From: Bradyrhizobium sp. CSA207
GTDB taxonomy: Bacteria > Pseudomonadota > Alphaproteobacteria > Rhizobiales > Xanthobacteraceae
DNA: 64,000 bases
NCBI RefSeq assembly: GCF_029051685.1
Contig: NZ_JAACFT010000007.1
Coordinates: forward strand, 186,001-250,000
Direction: 5' to 3'
Made by a program: the position numbers and the translations under genes. The notes under the pieces are model-generated. The model did not search any database, was not told where the DNA came from, and was given only the letters and a program-made list of their open reading frames with translations. The stretch's first letter is position 1. Every line of letters starts with the position of its first letter. Shown here in pieces: positions 8,556-17,495 of this stretch.

Positions 8556-9125
8556 ATGGCGCGACTGAGAGAATTCGACTACGAGCAGGTGCTGGACGGC
8601 GCGCTTGGGTTATTTTGGCGCGACGGCTATGAGGCAACTTCGTTGGACGGAATGCTTGGCGAGGTGGGGCTGAGCAAGAGCAGCTTTTACGGCGCGTTCG
8701 GCAGCAAGCATGACATGCTGCTGGCGGCGCTCGACCGCTACATCGAGACCGTGCTGCAGGCCAACATCGAAGACCTGCGGCGCGGATCTCCGCGCGCGGC
8801 GATCGTGCGGCACTTTGATAAGATTCTTGGCTTTCAGCCGGTCTCGAAGACCTGCTTCCTTCAGGTTTGCGCTGTTGAACTGGCGGCGCACGACCAACTC
8901 GTCAGGATGCGGGTTCGCCGCGGTGTCGAACTGCTCGAGGAGGCTTTTCGCGACGCCATTGCGCGCGGGCAGGCGGCCGGCGAATTTGCCGCAGACGGCG
9001 ATGCGCGCGCATTCGCGACGTTTCTGGTGGCGAACGGTTACGGCCTGCAGATGCTCGGGCGAGCTAATCTCGCGGCTCATTCGAGAAAGAAAACCCTGAG
9101 CATCATCCTCAAGGCGCTGGAATAA
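8556..9125 (+). CDS. TetR/AcrR family transcriptional regulator
   Basis: Predicted repressor of 189 aa. The N-terminal helix-turn-helix lies at about residues 10-55 (LFWRDGYEATSLDGMLGEVGLSKSSFYGAFGSK), a classic TetR domain with the usual SxSxFY..F ending. The C-terminal ligand and dimer domain is of the NemR/AcuR-like type. An in-frame ATG at 8502 would put the operator palindrome inside the coding sequence, so the ATG at 8556 is preferred. The MFS transporter follows after about 50 bases, with a matching operator between them. A drug- or electrophile-responsive pump control is likely; the ligand cannot be read from sequence. Confidence 0.9.
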   Translation: MARLREFDYEQVLDGALGLFWRDGYEATSLDGMLGEVGLSKSSFYGAFGSKHDMLLAALDRYIETVLQANIEDLRRGSPRAAIVRHFDKILGFQPVSKTCFLQVCAVELAAHDQLVRMRVRRGVELLEEAFRDAIARGQAAGEFAADGDARAFATFLVANGYGLQMLGRANLAAHSRKKTLSIILKALE

Positions 9126-9140
9126 ATTTTTTGCTTCAAT

Positions 9141-9158
9141 GTGGACCATTTCGTCCAC
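9141..9158. promoter_or_regulatory. Probable TetR operator in front of the MFS gene
   Basis: A perfect palindrome, GTGGAC-CATTTC-GTCCAC, sits between the TetR stop and the MFS start. Its core repeats the GGAC-N6-GTCC pattern found upstream of the regulator. An ATG at 9139 overlaps the site and would make the operator coding, which argues for the later MFS start. Confidence 0.75.
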
Positions 9159-9174
9159 AATAACGGGGAAAGCC

Positions 9175-10623
9175 ATGGCGACCGATAGTTTCACTGCCAA
9201 GCAGCGTTGGGTGCTAGCCCTGACCGCAGGCGCATCATTCATCGCCGTCATGGACGGCATGGTGGTCACGACCGCGCTGGATACGATCCGTCTCAGTCTT
9301 TCCGCGCCCTTGTCGGCTCTGCATTGGACGATGACAGCCTACAGTTTGAGCTTTGCCGCACTGCTGATGGCCGGCGCCGCACTGGGCGATCGTTTCGGGC
9401 GCCGGTCCATGTTCATTTGCGCGCTCGGACTGTTCGCCCTCGCGTCGGTCGGCTGCGCGGCAGCGCCAACGATCGGCTGGCTGATCGCTGCGCGCACCTT
9501 GCAGGGCGCCGCGTCCGCCTTGCTCGTACCAGTAGCCATGACGCTGCTCGGGACGACTGTGACACCGGCTCAGCGGCCGCGCGCGATGGGACTGTTCAGC
9601 AGTCTTACCGGCCTTGCCGTGCTGTCCGGGCCCGTGATCGGCGGCCTCCTGGTCGATAGCCTCGGTTGGCGCTGGGTGTTCTGGATCAATGTGCCGCTCT
9701 GCGCCGCGACCGCGTTTCTGGCGAGATGGCGCATCGATAACGCCGACCGCATCACCTCTCAGATCGATTGGCGCGGCGTCGCGTTGCTGACGGCGGCGAT
9801 GACGGCGCTGGTCTGGGGCCTGTCGCAAGGCAACGGGTCAGGCTGGTCGAGTCCGGCGGTGGTAGCGGCGTTCGCAATCGGAGCGGCGGCGGGTCTTTTG
9901 TTCTTCGCCTCGCAGCGCAACGTTCCGCACGCGCTGGTGCCGAGCCGCTTGCTTGGATCGGGCCAATTCCGGGCCGGCAATGCGGTGTGCCTGCTGATGT
10001 TCATGAGCATGATGGGCACTCTGATTTTCATGGCGCAGTATTTCGAGATCGCCGAACAGGCGAGTGCCTCAGGTGCCGGCTGGCGAATGATGCCCTGGAC
10101 CGTATCGCTGTTCGCCGTCGCGCCGCTTGGCGGCATTGCGGCGGGCCGCCTCGGAGAAAGGGCCCCGGCGATGGCGGGCCTCATTCTGCAAAGCGCCGCG
10201 CTGGTGTGGATGTCGCTGCTCTCGAGCGGAGCTTATCCCTACGGCGCCTGGATCGCGCCGCTGGTCCTGGCCGGGGTCGGCATCTCCATGGCAATGCCGG
10301 CGGTGCAGAGCGCCGTGCTCGGCGCCGTCAGTCCCGCCGACATGGGCAAGGCGTCGGGCGTCTACAACACGATGAGACAGTTGGGGTGGGCGTGCGGCGC
10401 GGCGGCCGCGGTCGCTGTGTTCAGCGGCTTCGGAAATCTCGCGACCGCAAAGGCCATGGGCGCCGGCTATTCCTCAGTCCTCCTATGGACCGCAGCATTA
10501 TCGGCGATAGCGGCAATCCTGTCGTGGAGCTTGCCGAGCGCCGCCCGGACCGACTCCAAAGCATCCGCCGTGATCGCCGCTTCCGCTGCGAGCGATCTGA
10601 AGCAGCCAATCGAAACCGCTTGA
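9175..10623 (+). CDS. MFS transporter, DHA2-like drug efflux family
   Basis: Inner-membrane proton-coupled exporter of 482 aa. Hydrophobic segments run through the whole protein, about 14 in number, which fits the DHA2 (EmrB/QacA) group. Motif A is visible as GDRFGRRSMF after segment 2, and motif C as LSGPVIGGLLVDSLGWRWVF near segment 5. The ATG at 9175 has GGGGAA just upstream (9165-9170). The gene belongs with the TetR regulator and probably exports the compound the regulator senses. Substrate unknown. Confidence 0.9.
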   Translation: MATDSFTAKQRWVLALTAGASFIAVMDGMVVTTALDTIRLSLSAPLSALHWTMTAYSLSFAALLMAGAALGDRFGRRSMFICALGLFALASVGCAAAPTIGWLIAARTLQGAASALLVPVAMTLLGTTVTPAQRPRAMGLFSSLTGLAVLSGPVIGGLLVDSLGWRWVFWINVPLCAATAFLARWRIDNADRITSQIDWRGVALLTAAMTALVWGLSQGNGSGWSSPAVVAAFAIGAAAGLLFFASQRNVPHALVPSRLLGSGQFRAGNAVCLLMFMSMMGTLIFMAQYFEIAEQASASGAGWRMMPWTVSLFAVAPLGGIAAGRLGERAPAMAGLILQSAALVWMSLLSSGAYPYGAWIAPLVLAGVGISMAMPAVQSAVLGAVSPADMGKASGVYNTMRQLGWACGAAAAVAVFSGFGNLATAKAMGAGYSSVLLWTAALSAIAAILSWSLPSAARTDSKASAVIAASAASDLKQPIETA

Positions 10624-10677
10624 TCCCACTTGAAGCGACAAAGATGCCGCGTTGGCATTCAGCAGGAGAAATCAAAC

Positions 10678-11127
10678 ATGATGATCGATCGACGAACCAT
10701 CGGAGCAACGCCGGCCGCTGCCGGCGCGGTGCCGGGCCAAGCAGCGGAAGACAGCCGCGAGAGCAATAAGCGAACGGTGCTGGCATTTTACGAAACCGCA
10801 TTGAATCGGTCCGATTTCGATGAAGCGGCGGTACATTTCGGGCCGCACTACATTCAGCACAATCCCATGATCAAGGACGGCATCGGGGGTTTCCGCTCGT
10901 TCCTGCAGGATCTCAAGGCGCAATTTCCCGAGCTCCGCAGCGAAATCAAGCGCGTCTTCGCCGATGGCGATTACGTGATCCTCCACGTTCACGCCAGGCG
11001 CACGCCCGAGGAACTGGGCCTGGCGATCGTCGATATTTTTCGTCTCGAGCACGGCAAGATCGTCGAGCACTGGGATGTCCGCCAGCCGCTCACCGAGACG
11101 TCCGCAAACACCAATGGCATGTTCTAA
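10678..11127 (+). CDS. SnoaL-like / NTF2-fold protein
   Basis: Protein of 149 aa with an NTF2-like fold of the SnoaL-like polyketide cyclase or ester-cyclase-like type. It shows the characteristic pattern KRTVLAFYETALN, YIQHNPMIKDGIGGF, then VHVHA-type strands and IVDIFRLEHGKIVEHWDV. Before this domain lie about 30 residues rich in Ala/Gly (MMIDRRTIGATPAAAGAVPG) that look like a weak export or low-complexity leader. An AGGAG (10663-10667) precedes the ATG at 10678. It lies between the MFS gene and the hydrolase on the same strand. Family members catalyse varied small-molecule chemistry or have no known activity. Confidence 0.85.
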   Translation: MMIDRRTIGATPAAAGAVPGQAAEDSRESNKRTVLAFYETALNRSDFDEAAVHFGPHYIQHNPMIKDGIGGFRSFLQDLKAQFPELRSEIKRVFADGDYVILHVHARRTPEELGLAIVDIFRLEHGKIVEHWDVRQPLTETSANTNGMF

Positions 11128-11193
11128 CCCGCGGCTCTCATGGAGTTCGAGTGGCAGCGGCGCCCAAAGACAGACAATCGAAGGCGAGATACC

Positions 11194-12183
11194 ATGGAAC
11201 AATGGCTTGTTCGAACCAAAGCGGACGGCGAACAGATCGAGGCGTCGCTAGAGCACGCAACCGTCGACATCGAACCGGGCGTCAGCCTTCATTATGTCGT
11301 CGCTGGCGGCGGGCCTCGCACCGTTGTCTTGCTGCACGGCTTTCCCCAGACCTGGTGGGCCTGGCACCGCACGATACCGCAACTTGTCGATGCAGGCTTT
11401 CGGGTTGTAGCTCCCGACTATCGCGGCGCCGGCCGTTCTTCGAAGCCGCTTTCCGGCTACGACAAGCGCACCATGGCGAGCGACATCCATCGGCTGCTCC
11501 ATGAGCATCTCCAGCTTGCGGAACCGGTCGCGCTGGTAGGGCACGATGTTGGTCTCATGGTGGCGTATGCCTATGCCCAGTCCTATCGCGACGACGTCAC
11601 TCATCTAGTCGCCGTCGATGCGCCGCTGCCGGGAACGGCCATCTTCGATCAGTTACGGGCCAACCCGCGGAACTGGCAGTTCTCTTTTCACAACGTCCGG
11701 GATCTTCCCGAATTTCTGGTTTCGGGCAAAGAGCGCGAATACCTGCAGTGGTTCTTCAATTTCCGGATGTCCAATCCGGCCGCCATTACCGATGCCGACT
11801 TTCAGGCTTATCTTACAGCATACACGATGCCCGGCGCGATGCGTGCGGCGTTCGAACTTTATCGGGCGTTCGATCAGGATACCAAAGATAACCGCGACTT
11901 CATTGCGGCCAACGGAATGCTGACGATTCCGGTTCTTATCGCGGTTGGAGAGACCAGTCCCACCGCGCCGTTGGTGCGCGGGATGATCGAAGAAGTCGCT
12001 AGCGCGACAACGGTGCTTGCGGTCGCCGGCGCCGGGCACTGGATCGCCGAGGAGAACCCGCACGCCTTTGCCGCCGGACTGATCGAGTTTCTGGGCAGGA
12101 CCAATAATTACGAGCGCACCACGTCGCAGAGCCACGAGGACACTCTTGAGGAGTCCCAGCTTTCAGCAGCACTGGCAATCTAG
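11194..12183 (+). CDS. Alpha/beta hydrolase, epoxide hydrolase type
   Basis: Soluble hydrolase of 329 aa. The oxyanion motif HGFPQTWWAW, the YRGAGRS loop and the nucleophile elbow GHDVGLMVAYAYA (Asp nucleophile) are those of the epoxide hydrolase / haloalkane dehalogenase branch. The C-terminal GAGHWIAEENP supplies the catalytic His. The HGFP motif favours epoxide hydrolase over dehalogenase. The ATG at 11194 gives MEQWLVRTK; an upstream ATG at 11140 would add 18 residues without family support. It follows the SnoaL-like gene after 66 bases, and both may belong with the TetR/MFS unit as a detoxification set. Confidence 0.88.
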   Translation: MEQWLVRTKADGEQIEASLEHATVDIEPGVSLHYVVAGGGPRTVVLLHGFPQTWWAWHRTIPQLVDAGFRVVAPDYRGAGRSSKPLSGYDKRTMASDIHRLLHEHLQLAEPVALVGHDVGLMVAYAYAQSYRDDVTHLVAVDAPLPGTAIFDQLRANPRNWQFSFHNVRDLPEFLVSGKEREYLQWFFNFRMSNPAAITDADFQAYLTAYTMPGAMRAAFELYRAFDQDTKDNRDFIAANGMLTIPVLIAVGETSPTAPLVRGMIEEVASATTVLAVAGAGHWIAEENPHAFAAGLIEFLGRTNNYERTTSQSHEDTLEESQLSAALAI

Positions 12184-12186
12184 AAG

Positions 12187-12213
12187 GCTCCTCAGGCTTC
12201 ATGGAGCTTTTTT
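12187..12213 (+). terminator. Possible rho-independent terminator after the hydrolase
   Basis: GCTCC (12187-12191) pairs with GGAGC (12203-12207), followed by six T residues. The stem is short, but the T run is uninterrupted. It lies between the convergent hydrolase and AraC genes. Confidence 0.4.
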
Positions 12214-12216
12214 GCA

Positions 12217-13167
12217 TTATAGCTTGCCCCGTCGGCGGTACGATCCGGGAGCGAGACCAAACTCCTTTTTGAAGGCATGGGCGAACGCAAACTCCGATGA
12301 ATATCCGACCCGACCGCAGATGTCGGCGATGGGGGCGTCCGTCTCGCGCAACCAACGCGCCGCGATCGTCATCCGCCACCAGGTGACATAGGTGACCGGC
12401 GGTTGGCCAAGGAGCTCGGCGAAACGGCGGGCGAAGCTTGATCGCGACATGCCGGCTATCTCGGCCATGGCTTCCAGGGTCCAACGGCGTTCAGGGCACT
12501 CATGGACATGCTGAAGCACGGCCATTGTGCGGGGATCGTTGAGCGCCGCGGTCCAGCCTGTACGTGTGCCCTCGATCCGCTGTCCTGCGATCCAGTTGCG
12601 AAGGATGTAGATCAGGAGGAGCTCAACGATGGCCGCAATGGCAGCGGTCGAACCCGTCCAGTCGTGCTCAAGTTCCGCGCCCAAGAGCTCGATGGCCGAT
12701 CGCAGCTCAGGGTGGCTCCCGACACGCGAGACTATTCGGAATACATCTGGCAACTCGAGCAGGAGCGGGTGCAACCGAGCCCGATCGAAAAGGTATGCGC
12801 CGCACAGCAAAACGGTCGAGGCGGTCGCGTGCGACGCAAGGCCTGAGTTGGGCGCCGAGCTATTCCGAGCTCGCGCGTCAGCCAGCGGCAGCGCAGCGTC
12901 TATCAGGGGCGTCGAGAGCTGATCGGCAAGCGCGTGGGTGCAACCGCGCGACAGGAAGACCAGATCACCCGCATTGAGAAGGAAGGGTTCGCCCTCCGGC
13001 GGATGGAGCCAGCAGCTTCCCTGAAGAACGATATGGAATCCAGCGGCTGCGCTGCTTGGGAAGCGCCAGCCGAAAGGCGTTGCGTGCGCCACGCGGCGCG
13101 AGTGCGGCGCCCCGACACGCATTGCCGCCATTACATCGGTGAGTACGTCCATCGCCGCGTTGGACAC
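12217..13167 (-). CDS. AraC family transcriptional regulator with cupin_6 domain
   Basis: Predicted DNA-binding regulator of 316 aa. The N-terminal 190 residues form a cupin-type sensor (GWRFPSSAAAGFHIVLQGSCWL, then a DLVFLSRG turn). The C-terminal 100 residues hold the two AraC helix-turn-helix units: WTLEAMAEIAGMSRSSFARRF and the second one ending in GYSSEFAFAHAFKKEFG. It is divergent from the saccharopine-dehydrogenase-like gene, with a long inverted repeat in the 118-base gap. It probably controls that gene and itself. The inducer is unknown. Confidence 0.92.
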   Translation of the reverse strand: MSNAAMDVLTDVMAAMRVGAPHSRRVAHATPFGWRFPSSAAAGFHIVLQGSCWLHPPEGEPFLLNAGDLVFLSRGCTHALADQLSTPLIDAALPLADARARNSSAPNSGLASHATASTVLLCGAYLFDRARLHPLLLELPDVFRIVSRVGSHPELRSAIELLGAELEHDWTGSTAAIAAIVELLLIYILRNWIAGQRIEGTRTGWTAALNDPRTMAVLQHVHECPERRWTLEAMAEIAGMSRSSFARRFAELLGQPPVTYVTWWRMTIAARWLRETDAPIADICGRVGYSSEFAFAHAFKKEFGLAPGSYRRRGKL

Positions 13168-13176
13168 TCCACATTG

Positions 13177-13220
13177 GGATGATCACGTATAGATTCGCCG
13201 CTTCTACGCATTGATCATCC
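13177..13220. promoter_or_regulatory. Inverted repeat in the divergent AraC/dehydrogenase promoter
   Basis: GGATGATCA (13177-13185) and TGATCATCC (13212-13220) are perfect inverted 9-mers separated by 26 bases. An imperfect inner pair CGTATAGA/TCTACG continues the symmetry. It sits between the AraC start (13167) and the +strand start (13286) and is a good candidate operator. Confidence 0.55.
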
Positions 13221-13285
13221 AGAGACGAGCGTCGAACATGCAGTCCCTTGTGTCAAGTGGCGCCGACGATGGAGGAGTGCGAGCA

Positions 13286-14323
13286 ATGAGGATCGGGGTG
13301 GTCGGGGCAAATGGCTTCCAGGGTGCGATGACTGTGGCTGAGCTCATTCGGCAGGGGATTGAGCCCGTGCTGATCGGGCGTGACCCAAACCGGCTGGCGG
13401 CGACAGCTGCCGGGTTGGGGCTTACAACCGCCCAGCAACGGATCGCGGACATCGAAGACGGGGAAGCGCTGATCCGCGCGTTCAGCGGCTGCGCCGCCGT
13501 GATCAACGCGGCGGGACCGTTCACCAGTCGCGGCGCCAGAGTGGTGGAGGCCGCGGTGGCGGCGCGGTGCCACTATGTCGACACCTCGGGAGAGCAGCTC
13601 TACATCAAACACATCTTCGATGCCTTCAGCGGCAAGGCGAAGGAAGCTGGCGTCGCTGCGATACCGGCTACGACGGACGGCGGGGCACTGGGCGACCTCA
13701 TGGCAGCGCTGCTCTCCCGCGATCTCGGCAAGATGGACGAGCTCTTCGTCGCCCATCGTATCAGAGGCGGAGGCATGCCCTCGCGGGGCACCCTGCGCTC
13801 GGCCGTCGAGACGAAGGACCTCATCGCCCGCGGCGGCCTGACCTATGTTGACGGGGACTGGTGCTCGGATGTCCCGCTTGCGCGCCCCTCGTTCCGCTTT
13901 CCCGGCGATGCGGAGGACACCGCGGTGTTGGCGTTCCCGTTGCCGGAGGTCGTTAGCGTGCCGCGGCATGTGCGCGTTCAGCGAATCTCCGGCGTAACTG
14001 AGGCCGCCTTAGGCGAGAGGCTTTCCATCCCGATGCCGATGGAGGCGATCGACCAAATGCAGCAAGGGCCCTCCGCCGAACAGCGCGCCGCGCAGGAGTT
14101 CATGATTGTTCTCGAGGGTACGACGGCTGATGGGCGGTCGCGTCGGGGCGTGGTTGAAGGCACGGACACCTATGATACGACGGCCATCATTTCCGTTGAA
14201 TTCGCTCGGCGGCTCGCGAGCGGGCCGTCCCAAGCCGGCGTCTTGACGCCAGCCCAGAGTTTTGAGCCTGAGGACGTGCTGAGGTCGCTCGCGCCGCGAG
14301 GCGTCCGGTGGCGATCCGGGTGA
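13286..14323 (+). CDS. Saccharopine dehydrogenase-like NAD(P)-binding protein
   Basis: Protein of 345 aa with an N-terminal Rossmann fold, MRIGVVGANGFQGAMTVAEL, and the trans-acting enoyl reductase / saccharopine dehydrogenase-like pattern. The latter includes INAAGPFTSRGARVVEAAV and CHYVDTSGEQ. A GGAGGAG ribosome site (13271-13277) eight bases before the ATG at 13286 decides the start over upstream alternatives at 13211 and 13238. Family members act on varied substrates and this one is probably not a lysine-pathway enzyme. It is transcribed away from the AraC regulator. Confidence 0.85.
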   Translation: MRIGVVGANGFQGAMTVAELIRQGIEPVLIGRDPNRLAATAAGLGLTTAQQRIADIEDGEALIRAFSGCAAVINAAGPFTSRGARVVEAAVAARCHYVDTSGEQLYIKHIFDAFSGKAKEAGVAAIPATTDGGALGDLMAALLSRDLGKMDELFVAHRIRGGGMPSRGTLRSAVETKDLIARGGLTYVDGDWCSDVPLARPSFRFPGDAEDTAVLAFPLPEVVSVPRHVRVQRISGVTEAALGERLSIPMPMEAIDQMQQGPSAEQRAAQEFMIVLEGTTADGRSRRGVVEGTDTYDTTAIISVEFARRLASGPSQAGVLTPAQSFEPEDVLRSLAPRGVRWRSG

Positions 14324-14446
14324 GGACAATATTTTTACATGTCACCGGCGTCCCAATGCGGAACCCGGCTTGGGTCCAATTCCGAATCAAGGCACGGGCG
14401 ACCAGACATGCATCGCGCCGCCAAGCCTGTCTGATTTTCCTGCGCC

Positions 14447-15505
14447 TCAGTTCTTGAGCACGATGCGGCCGACCACCTTGCCTGCGCGCAGCTCGTCGAT
14501 CCATTTCTGGACGTCGCCCATCGGCTCTTCGCGCATCGGCGTCGGCTTGATCTTGCCGGCGCGGGCGAGTGCCATCAGCTCTTGAGCCTCGGTGAGCGTG
14601 CCGACCATGAAGCCTTCGATGGTCATGCGCTTGTAGACCCATTGCACCATCGGCAGCGTGAACTGGCCGCCCATCAGCCCGGACACCACGATCTTGCCGC
14701 CGCGCGCGGCGACCGCGACCGCAAACGCCATCGACTTCTCGTTACCGGCGAAATCGACGATCTCGTCAAAACCGCCGTCGGTCTCCTTGAGAATGCGCTT
14801 GATCACGTCGGGCTCGGCCGGGTCGTAGGCACTGGCTGCGCCGTTCTTCAGGGCGGTGTCGCGCGCGGCCGGGCTGAGATCGGCGACCGTGATCGGCTGC
14901 TTGAACATGGCTTGTGCGAACGACAGGCCCATCATGCCGACGCCGCCGAGGCCGATCAGCAGCAGGTTGCGCTGGCGCGGACGATCGACCAGACGCTTGA
15001 GTGCGCCGTAAGCCGTCACGCCGGAGCACATCAAGGTCGCGGCCTGGTTGACGGGCAGGGGATCGTAGTCGAGCAGATATTTCGCATCGGGCACCAGCAC
15101 GTGGCTGGCGAAGCCGCCATCGATCGAGACGCCGAGGAAGCGCTGCTTGGCGCAGAGATTCTCGTCGCCATTCTTGCAGTCACGGCACTGACCGCAGCCG
15201 ATCCAGGGAAACACCGCTTTCTTGGCGCCGACGAGGCTATGCGGCACATCGGGGCCGACTTCGTCGACGACGCCCGCGATCTCGTGGCCGAGCGTGAAGG
15301 GCAGCGACATGCCGCGCGTGGTGTCGAGCTTCTTGCCGCCGCCGAGATCGGCATAGCCGTCCTGGATGTGCAGGTCGGAATGGCAGAGGCCGCAGCGCTC
15401 GATGCGCACCAGCACTTCCGTGCCCTGCGGCTTGGGCGTGTCGATGATGGTCTCGCACAGCGGCGCATCGAACTTGACCAGGGACTGGCGACGCATCAAC
15501 GCCAT
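14447..15505 (-). CDS. Zinc-dependent alcohol dehydrogenase
   Basis: Medium-chain dehydrogenase of 352 aa. The catalytic zinc ligands lie in RCGLCHSDLH and GHEIAGVVDEVG. Four cysteines of the structural zinc site are visible in CGQCRDCKNGDENLC. The cofactor loop is LIGLGGVGMMGLSFA. The family is broad; NAD-dependent oxidation of an alcohol or related carbonyl is expected, with substrate unknown. It is a single minus-strand gene downstream of rsmA, separated from it by a palindromic element, so it may be transcribed alone. Confidence 0.9.
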   Translation of the reverse strand: MALMRRQSLVKFDAPLCETIIDTPKPQGTEVLVRIERCGLCHSDLHIQDGYADLGGGKKLDTTRGMSLPFTLGHEIAGVVDEVGPDVPHSLVGAKKAVFPWIGCGQCRDCKNGDENLCAKQRFLGVSIDGGFASHVLVPDAKYLLDYDPLPVNQAATLMCSGVTAYGALKRLVDRPRQRNLLLIGLGGVGMMGLSFAQAMFKQPITVADLSPAARDTALKNGAASAYDPAEPDVIKRILKETDGGFDEIVDFAGNEKSMAFAVAVAARGGKIVVSGLMGGQFTLPMVQWVYKRMTIEGFMVGTLTEAQELMALARAGKIKPTPMREEPMGDVQKWIDELRAGKVVGRIVLKN

Positions 15506-15528
15506 ATTTCTTCCTCCGAAATTTCCTC

Positions 15529-15547
15529 TAAAGCGCTATGCGCTTTA
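15529..15547. repeat. Short palindrome TAAAGCG-N5-CGCTTTA
   Basis: TAAAGCG (15529-15535) and CGCTTTA (15541-15547) form a 7-bp inverted repeat directly beside the larger palindromic element at 15561-15606. The two together fill the alcohol dehydrogenase-rsmA gap. Confidence 0.6.
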
Positions 15548-15560
15548 GCTCATTGTTTGA

Positions 15561-15606
15561 GCATGATCTCTTTCGGAAAACCGCTTCACACTTTTCCGGA
15601 TCATGC
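15561..15606. repeat. Palindromic intergenic element, copy 2
   Basis: GCATGATC (15561-15568) pairs with GATCATGC (15599-15606), with TTTCGG and TTTTCCGGA inside the arms and a CCGCTTCACAC core. It matches copies at 1257-1301 and 30684-30749 in ends and core. The element reaches into the last codons of rsmA, whose stop begins near 15601. Confidence 0.8.
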
Positions 15607-16458
15607 TTCTTCGCTGCGTATATCCGCCAATTCACGCGCCATGGCAACAAAGCCGGAGATCGGGATGGTCTCCGCGCGCCGCGTCGCATCGACGCCGGCC
15701 GCCGCCGCAAGTCGCGCCGGATCCGCTTGAAGCGATTTCAGGCTCTGCCGCAGCATCTTGCGGCGTTGGCCGAAGGCGGCGGCCGCGACCTGTTCGAGCA
15801 GCCGGCGATCGCAGGCAAGCGGGTTTGCGCGCGGCACCAGGCGCACCACGGAGGAGGTGACCTTCGGCGGCGGCACGAAGGCGGACGGCGCGATGTCGAA
15901 CAGGATCTTGGTTTCCGCGCGCCAGTTGGCGAGCACGCCGAGCCGGCCATAAGCCTCGTCGGTCTCGCGCGCCACGATGCGCTCGCCGACCTCGCGCTGA
16001 AACATCAAGACCATCATCTCGTACCACGGCGGCCATGGCTCGGCCGTGAGCCAACCGATCAGGAGCTGGGTCGCGATGTTGTAGGGCAGGTTGGCGACGA
16101 TCTTGGCCTTGCCGCCGTCCAGCAGCGGGCGCGGGTCGAAGGTCATGGCGTCGCCATGCACGATATCCAGCCGGCCGGGATAGCGTGCGGAAATATCCTG
16201 CAAGGCGGGGATCGCGCGTTCGTCATGCTCGATCGCGATGACGCGCCTGGCGCCGAGCGCGAGCAGGGCGCGCGTCAGCCCGCCCGGGCCGGGGCCGATC
16301 TCGACGATGGTGGACTCGTCCAGCGGCGCCGCCGCGCGCGCGATGCGCGCGGTGAGATTGAGGTCGAGCAGGAAGTTCTGGCCCAGCGATTTGCGGGCCG
16401 ACAACGCGTGCTGGCGAATGACCTCGCGAAGCGGCGGGAGGTCGTCGATCGCGCTCAT
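15601..16458 (-). CDS. rsmA: 16S rRNA (adenine1518/1519-N6)-dimethyltransferase RsmA/KsgA
   Basis: Dimethylates two adjacent adenines in the 3' hairpin of 16S rRNA late in 30S assembly. The 285-aa protein shows the family's SLGQNFLLD start, the SAM-binding [14 protein letters not shown] motif, and the NLPYN catalytic motif ([15 protein letters not shown]). The ATG overlaps the pdxA stop by one base (TGATG), so translation is coupled. It ends the lptF-lptG-lptD-surA-pdxA-rsmA operon. The palindromic element overlaps the very end of the gene. Confidence 0.96.
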   Translation of the reverse strand: MSAIDDLPPLREVIRQHALSARKSLGQNFLLDLNLTARIARAAAPLDESTIVEIGPGPGGLTRALLALGARRVIAIEHDERAIPALQDISARYPGRLDIVHGDAMTFDPRPLLDGGKAKIVANLPYNIATQLLIGWLTAEPWPPWYEMMVLMFQREVGERIVARETDEAYGRLGVLANWRAETKILFDIAPSAFVPPPKVTSSVVRLVPRANPLACDRRLLEQVAAAAFGQRRKMLRQSLKSLQADPARLAAAAGVDATRRAETIPISGFVAMARELADIRSEEA

Positions 16459-17495
16459 CAACTTGTCGTCGCCGTCATGCGGCTCGCAAGCTGGAGCGCC
16501 GCGATCAGGCTGGCAGGGCTCGCCTTGCCGCTGCCTGCGATGTCGAACGCGGTGCCGTGGTCGGGCGAGGTGCGGATGAAGGGCAGGCCGAGCGTGACGT
16601 TGACCGCGTCGTCGAAGGCGACCGTCTTGATCGGGATCAGGGCCTGATCGTGATACATGCAGACCGCGCAGTCATAGGTGTCTCGCGCAGCTTCGTGGAA
16701 CATCGTATCGGCCGGCAAAGGTCCCCTGGCCTCGATGCCGTCGTTGCGCAGCGCCTTGAGCGCCGGCGCGATGATGGTCTGCTCCTCGTGTCCGAGCGAG
16801 CCGTCCTCGCCGGCATGCGGATTGAGGCCGGAGATCGCGATCCGCGGCCGGGCGATGCCGAAGCGGGATTTCAGCTCGGTGGCGACGATGTGCACGGTCG
16901 AGACGATCAGATCGCTCGTGAGCTGGCTCAGCGCCTCGCGCAGCGAGACGTGGATGGTCACCGGCACCACGGCGAGTCGCGGCGACCACAGCATCATCAC
17001 CGGCTGCGGCGCACAGCCGTCTTGCGCGGCAAGCTCGGCGAGGAATTCGGTGTGGCCGGGATGGCGGAAGCCTGCGCGATAGAGCACGCTCTTGGCGATC
17101 GGATTGGTGACGACGGCGCCGGCGCGCCCGTCGCGGACATCGGCGACCGCCTGGCGGATCGAGGCGAGCGCGGCCGGCGCGCTCGAGGCGTCGGGCTTGC
17201 CGGGTTCGGCCGTCGCGGTCTCGCCGGTCGCAACCACGGGCAGGGCGTCGGCGAAGGCGGCCGCAGCCTCGTGCGCGCTCACCTCGGCAATGCTTATGCC
17301 GGCGCCGAGCGCCTTGGCGCGCCGCGCGATCGTGCCCTTGTCGCCGAGCAGATAGAAGGCGGGCAGGTTCAATTCACGGCGCCTGAGCCAGGCTGCGATC
17401 GTGATGTCGGGGCCGATGCCGGCGGGCTCTCCCAGGGTCAGGGCGAGGGGCTTTGCGGAAGGCTCTACGGAAGGCTCTGCGAAGGGCTTGGCCAT
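16458..17495 (-). CDS. pdxA: 4-hydroxythreonine-4-phosphate dehydrogenase PdxA
   Basis: NAD-dependent enzyme of pyridoxal phosphate biosynthesis. The 345-aa protein shows [13 protein letters not shown] at the start, the [10 protein letters not shown] motif, GHTEFLAEL, and the metal-binding [12 protein letters not shown] segment. The C-terminal [14 protein letters not shown] is typical. It opens with repeated xxxSAEP-like residues ([16 protein letters not shown]), a short low-complexity leader from an imperfect 12-base repeat. Start and stop both overlap neighbours by one base: surA upstream and rsmA downstream. Confidence 0.96.
   Translation of the reverse strand: MAKPFAEPSVEPSAKPLALTLGEPAGIGPDITIAAWLRRRELNLPAFYLLGDKGTIARRAKALGAGISIAEVSAHEAAAAFADALPVVATGETATAEPGKPDASSAPAALASIRQAVADVRDGRAGAVVTNPIAKSVLYRAGFRHPGHTEFLAELAAQDGCAPQPVMMLWSPRLAVVPVTIHVSLREALSQLTSDLIVSTVHIVATELKSRFGIARPRIAISGLNPHAGEDGSLGHEEQTIIAPALKALRNDGIEARGPLPADTMFHEAARDTYDCAVCMYHDQALIPIKTVAFDDAVNVTLGLPFIRTSPDHGTAFDIAGSGKASPASLIAALQLASRMTATTS

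Noticed and set aside
14582..15730. Long plus-strand open frame opposite the zinc alcohol dehydrogenase
   Set aside because: The minus-strand frame carries clear zinc-site motifs; the plus frame is a high-GC shadow with no recognisable fold.
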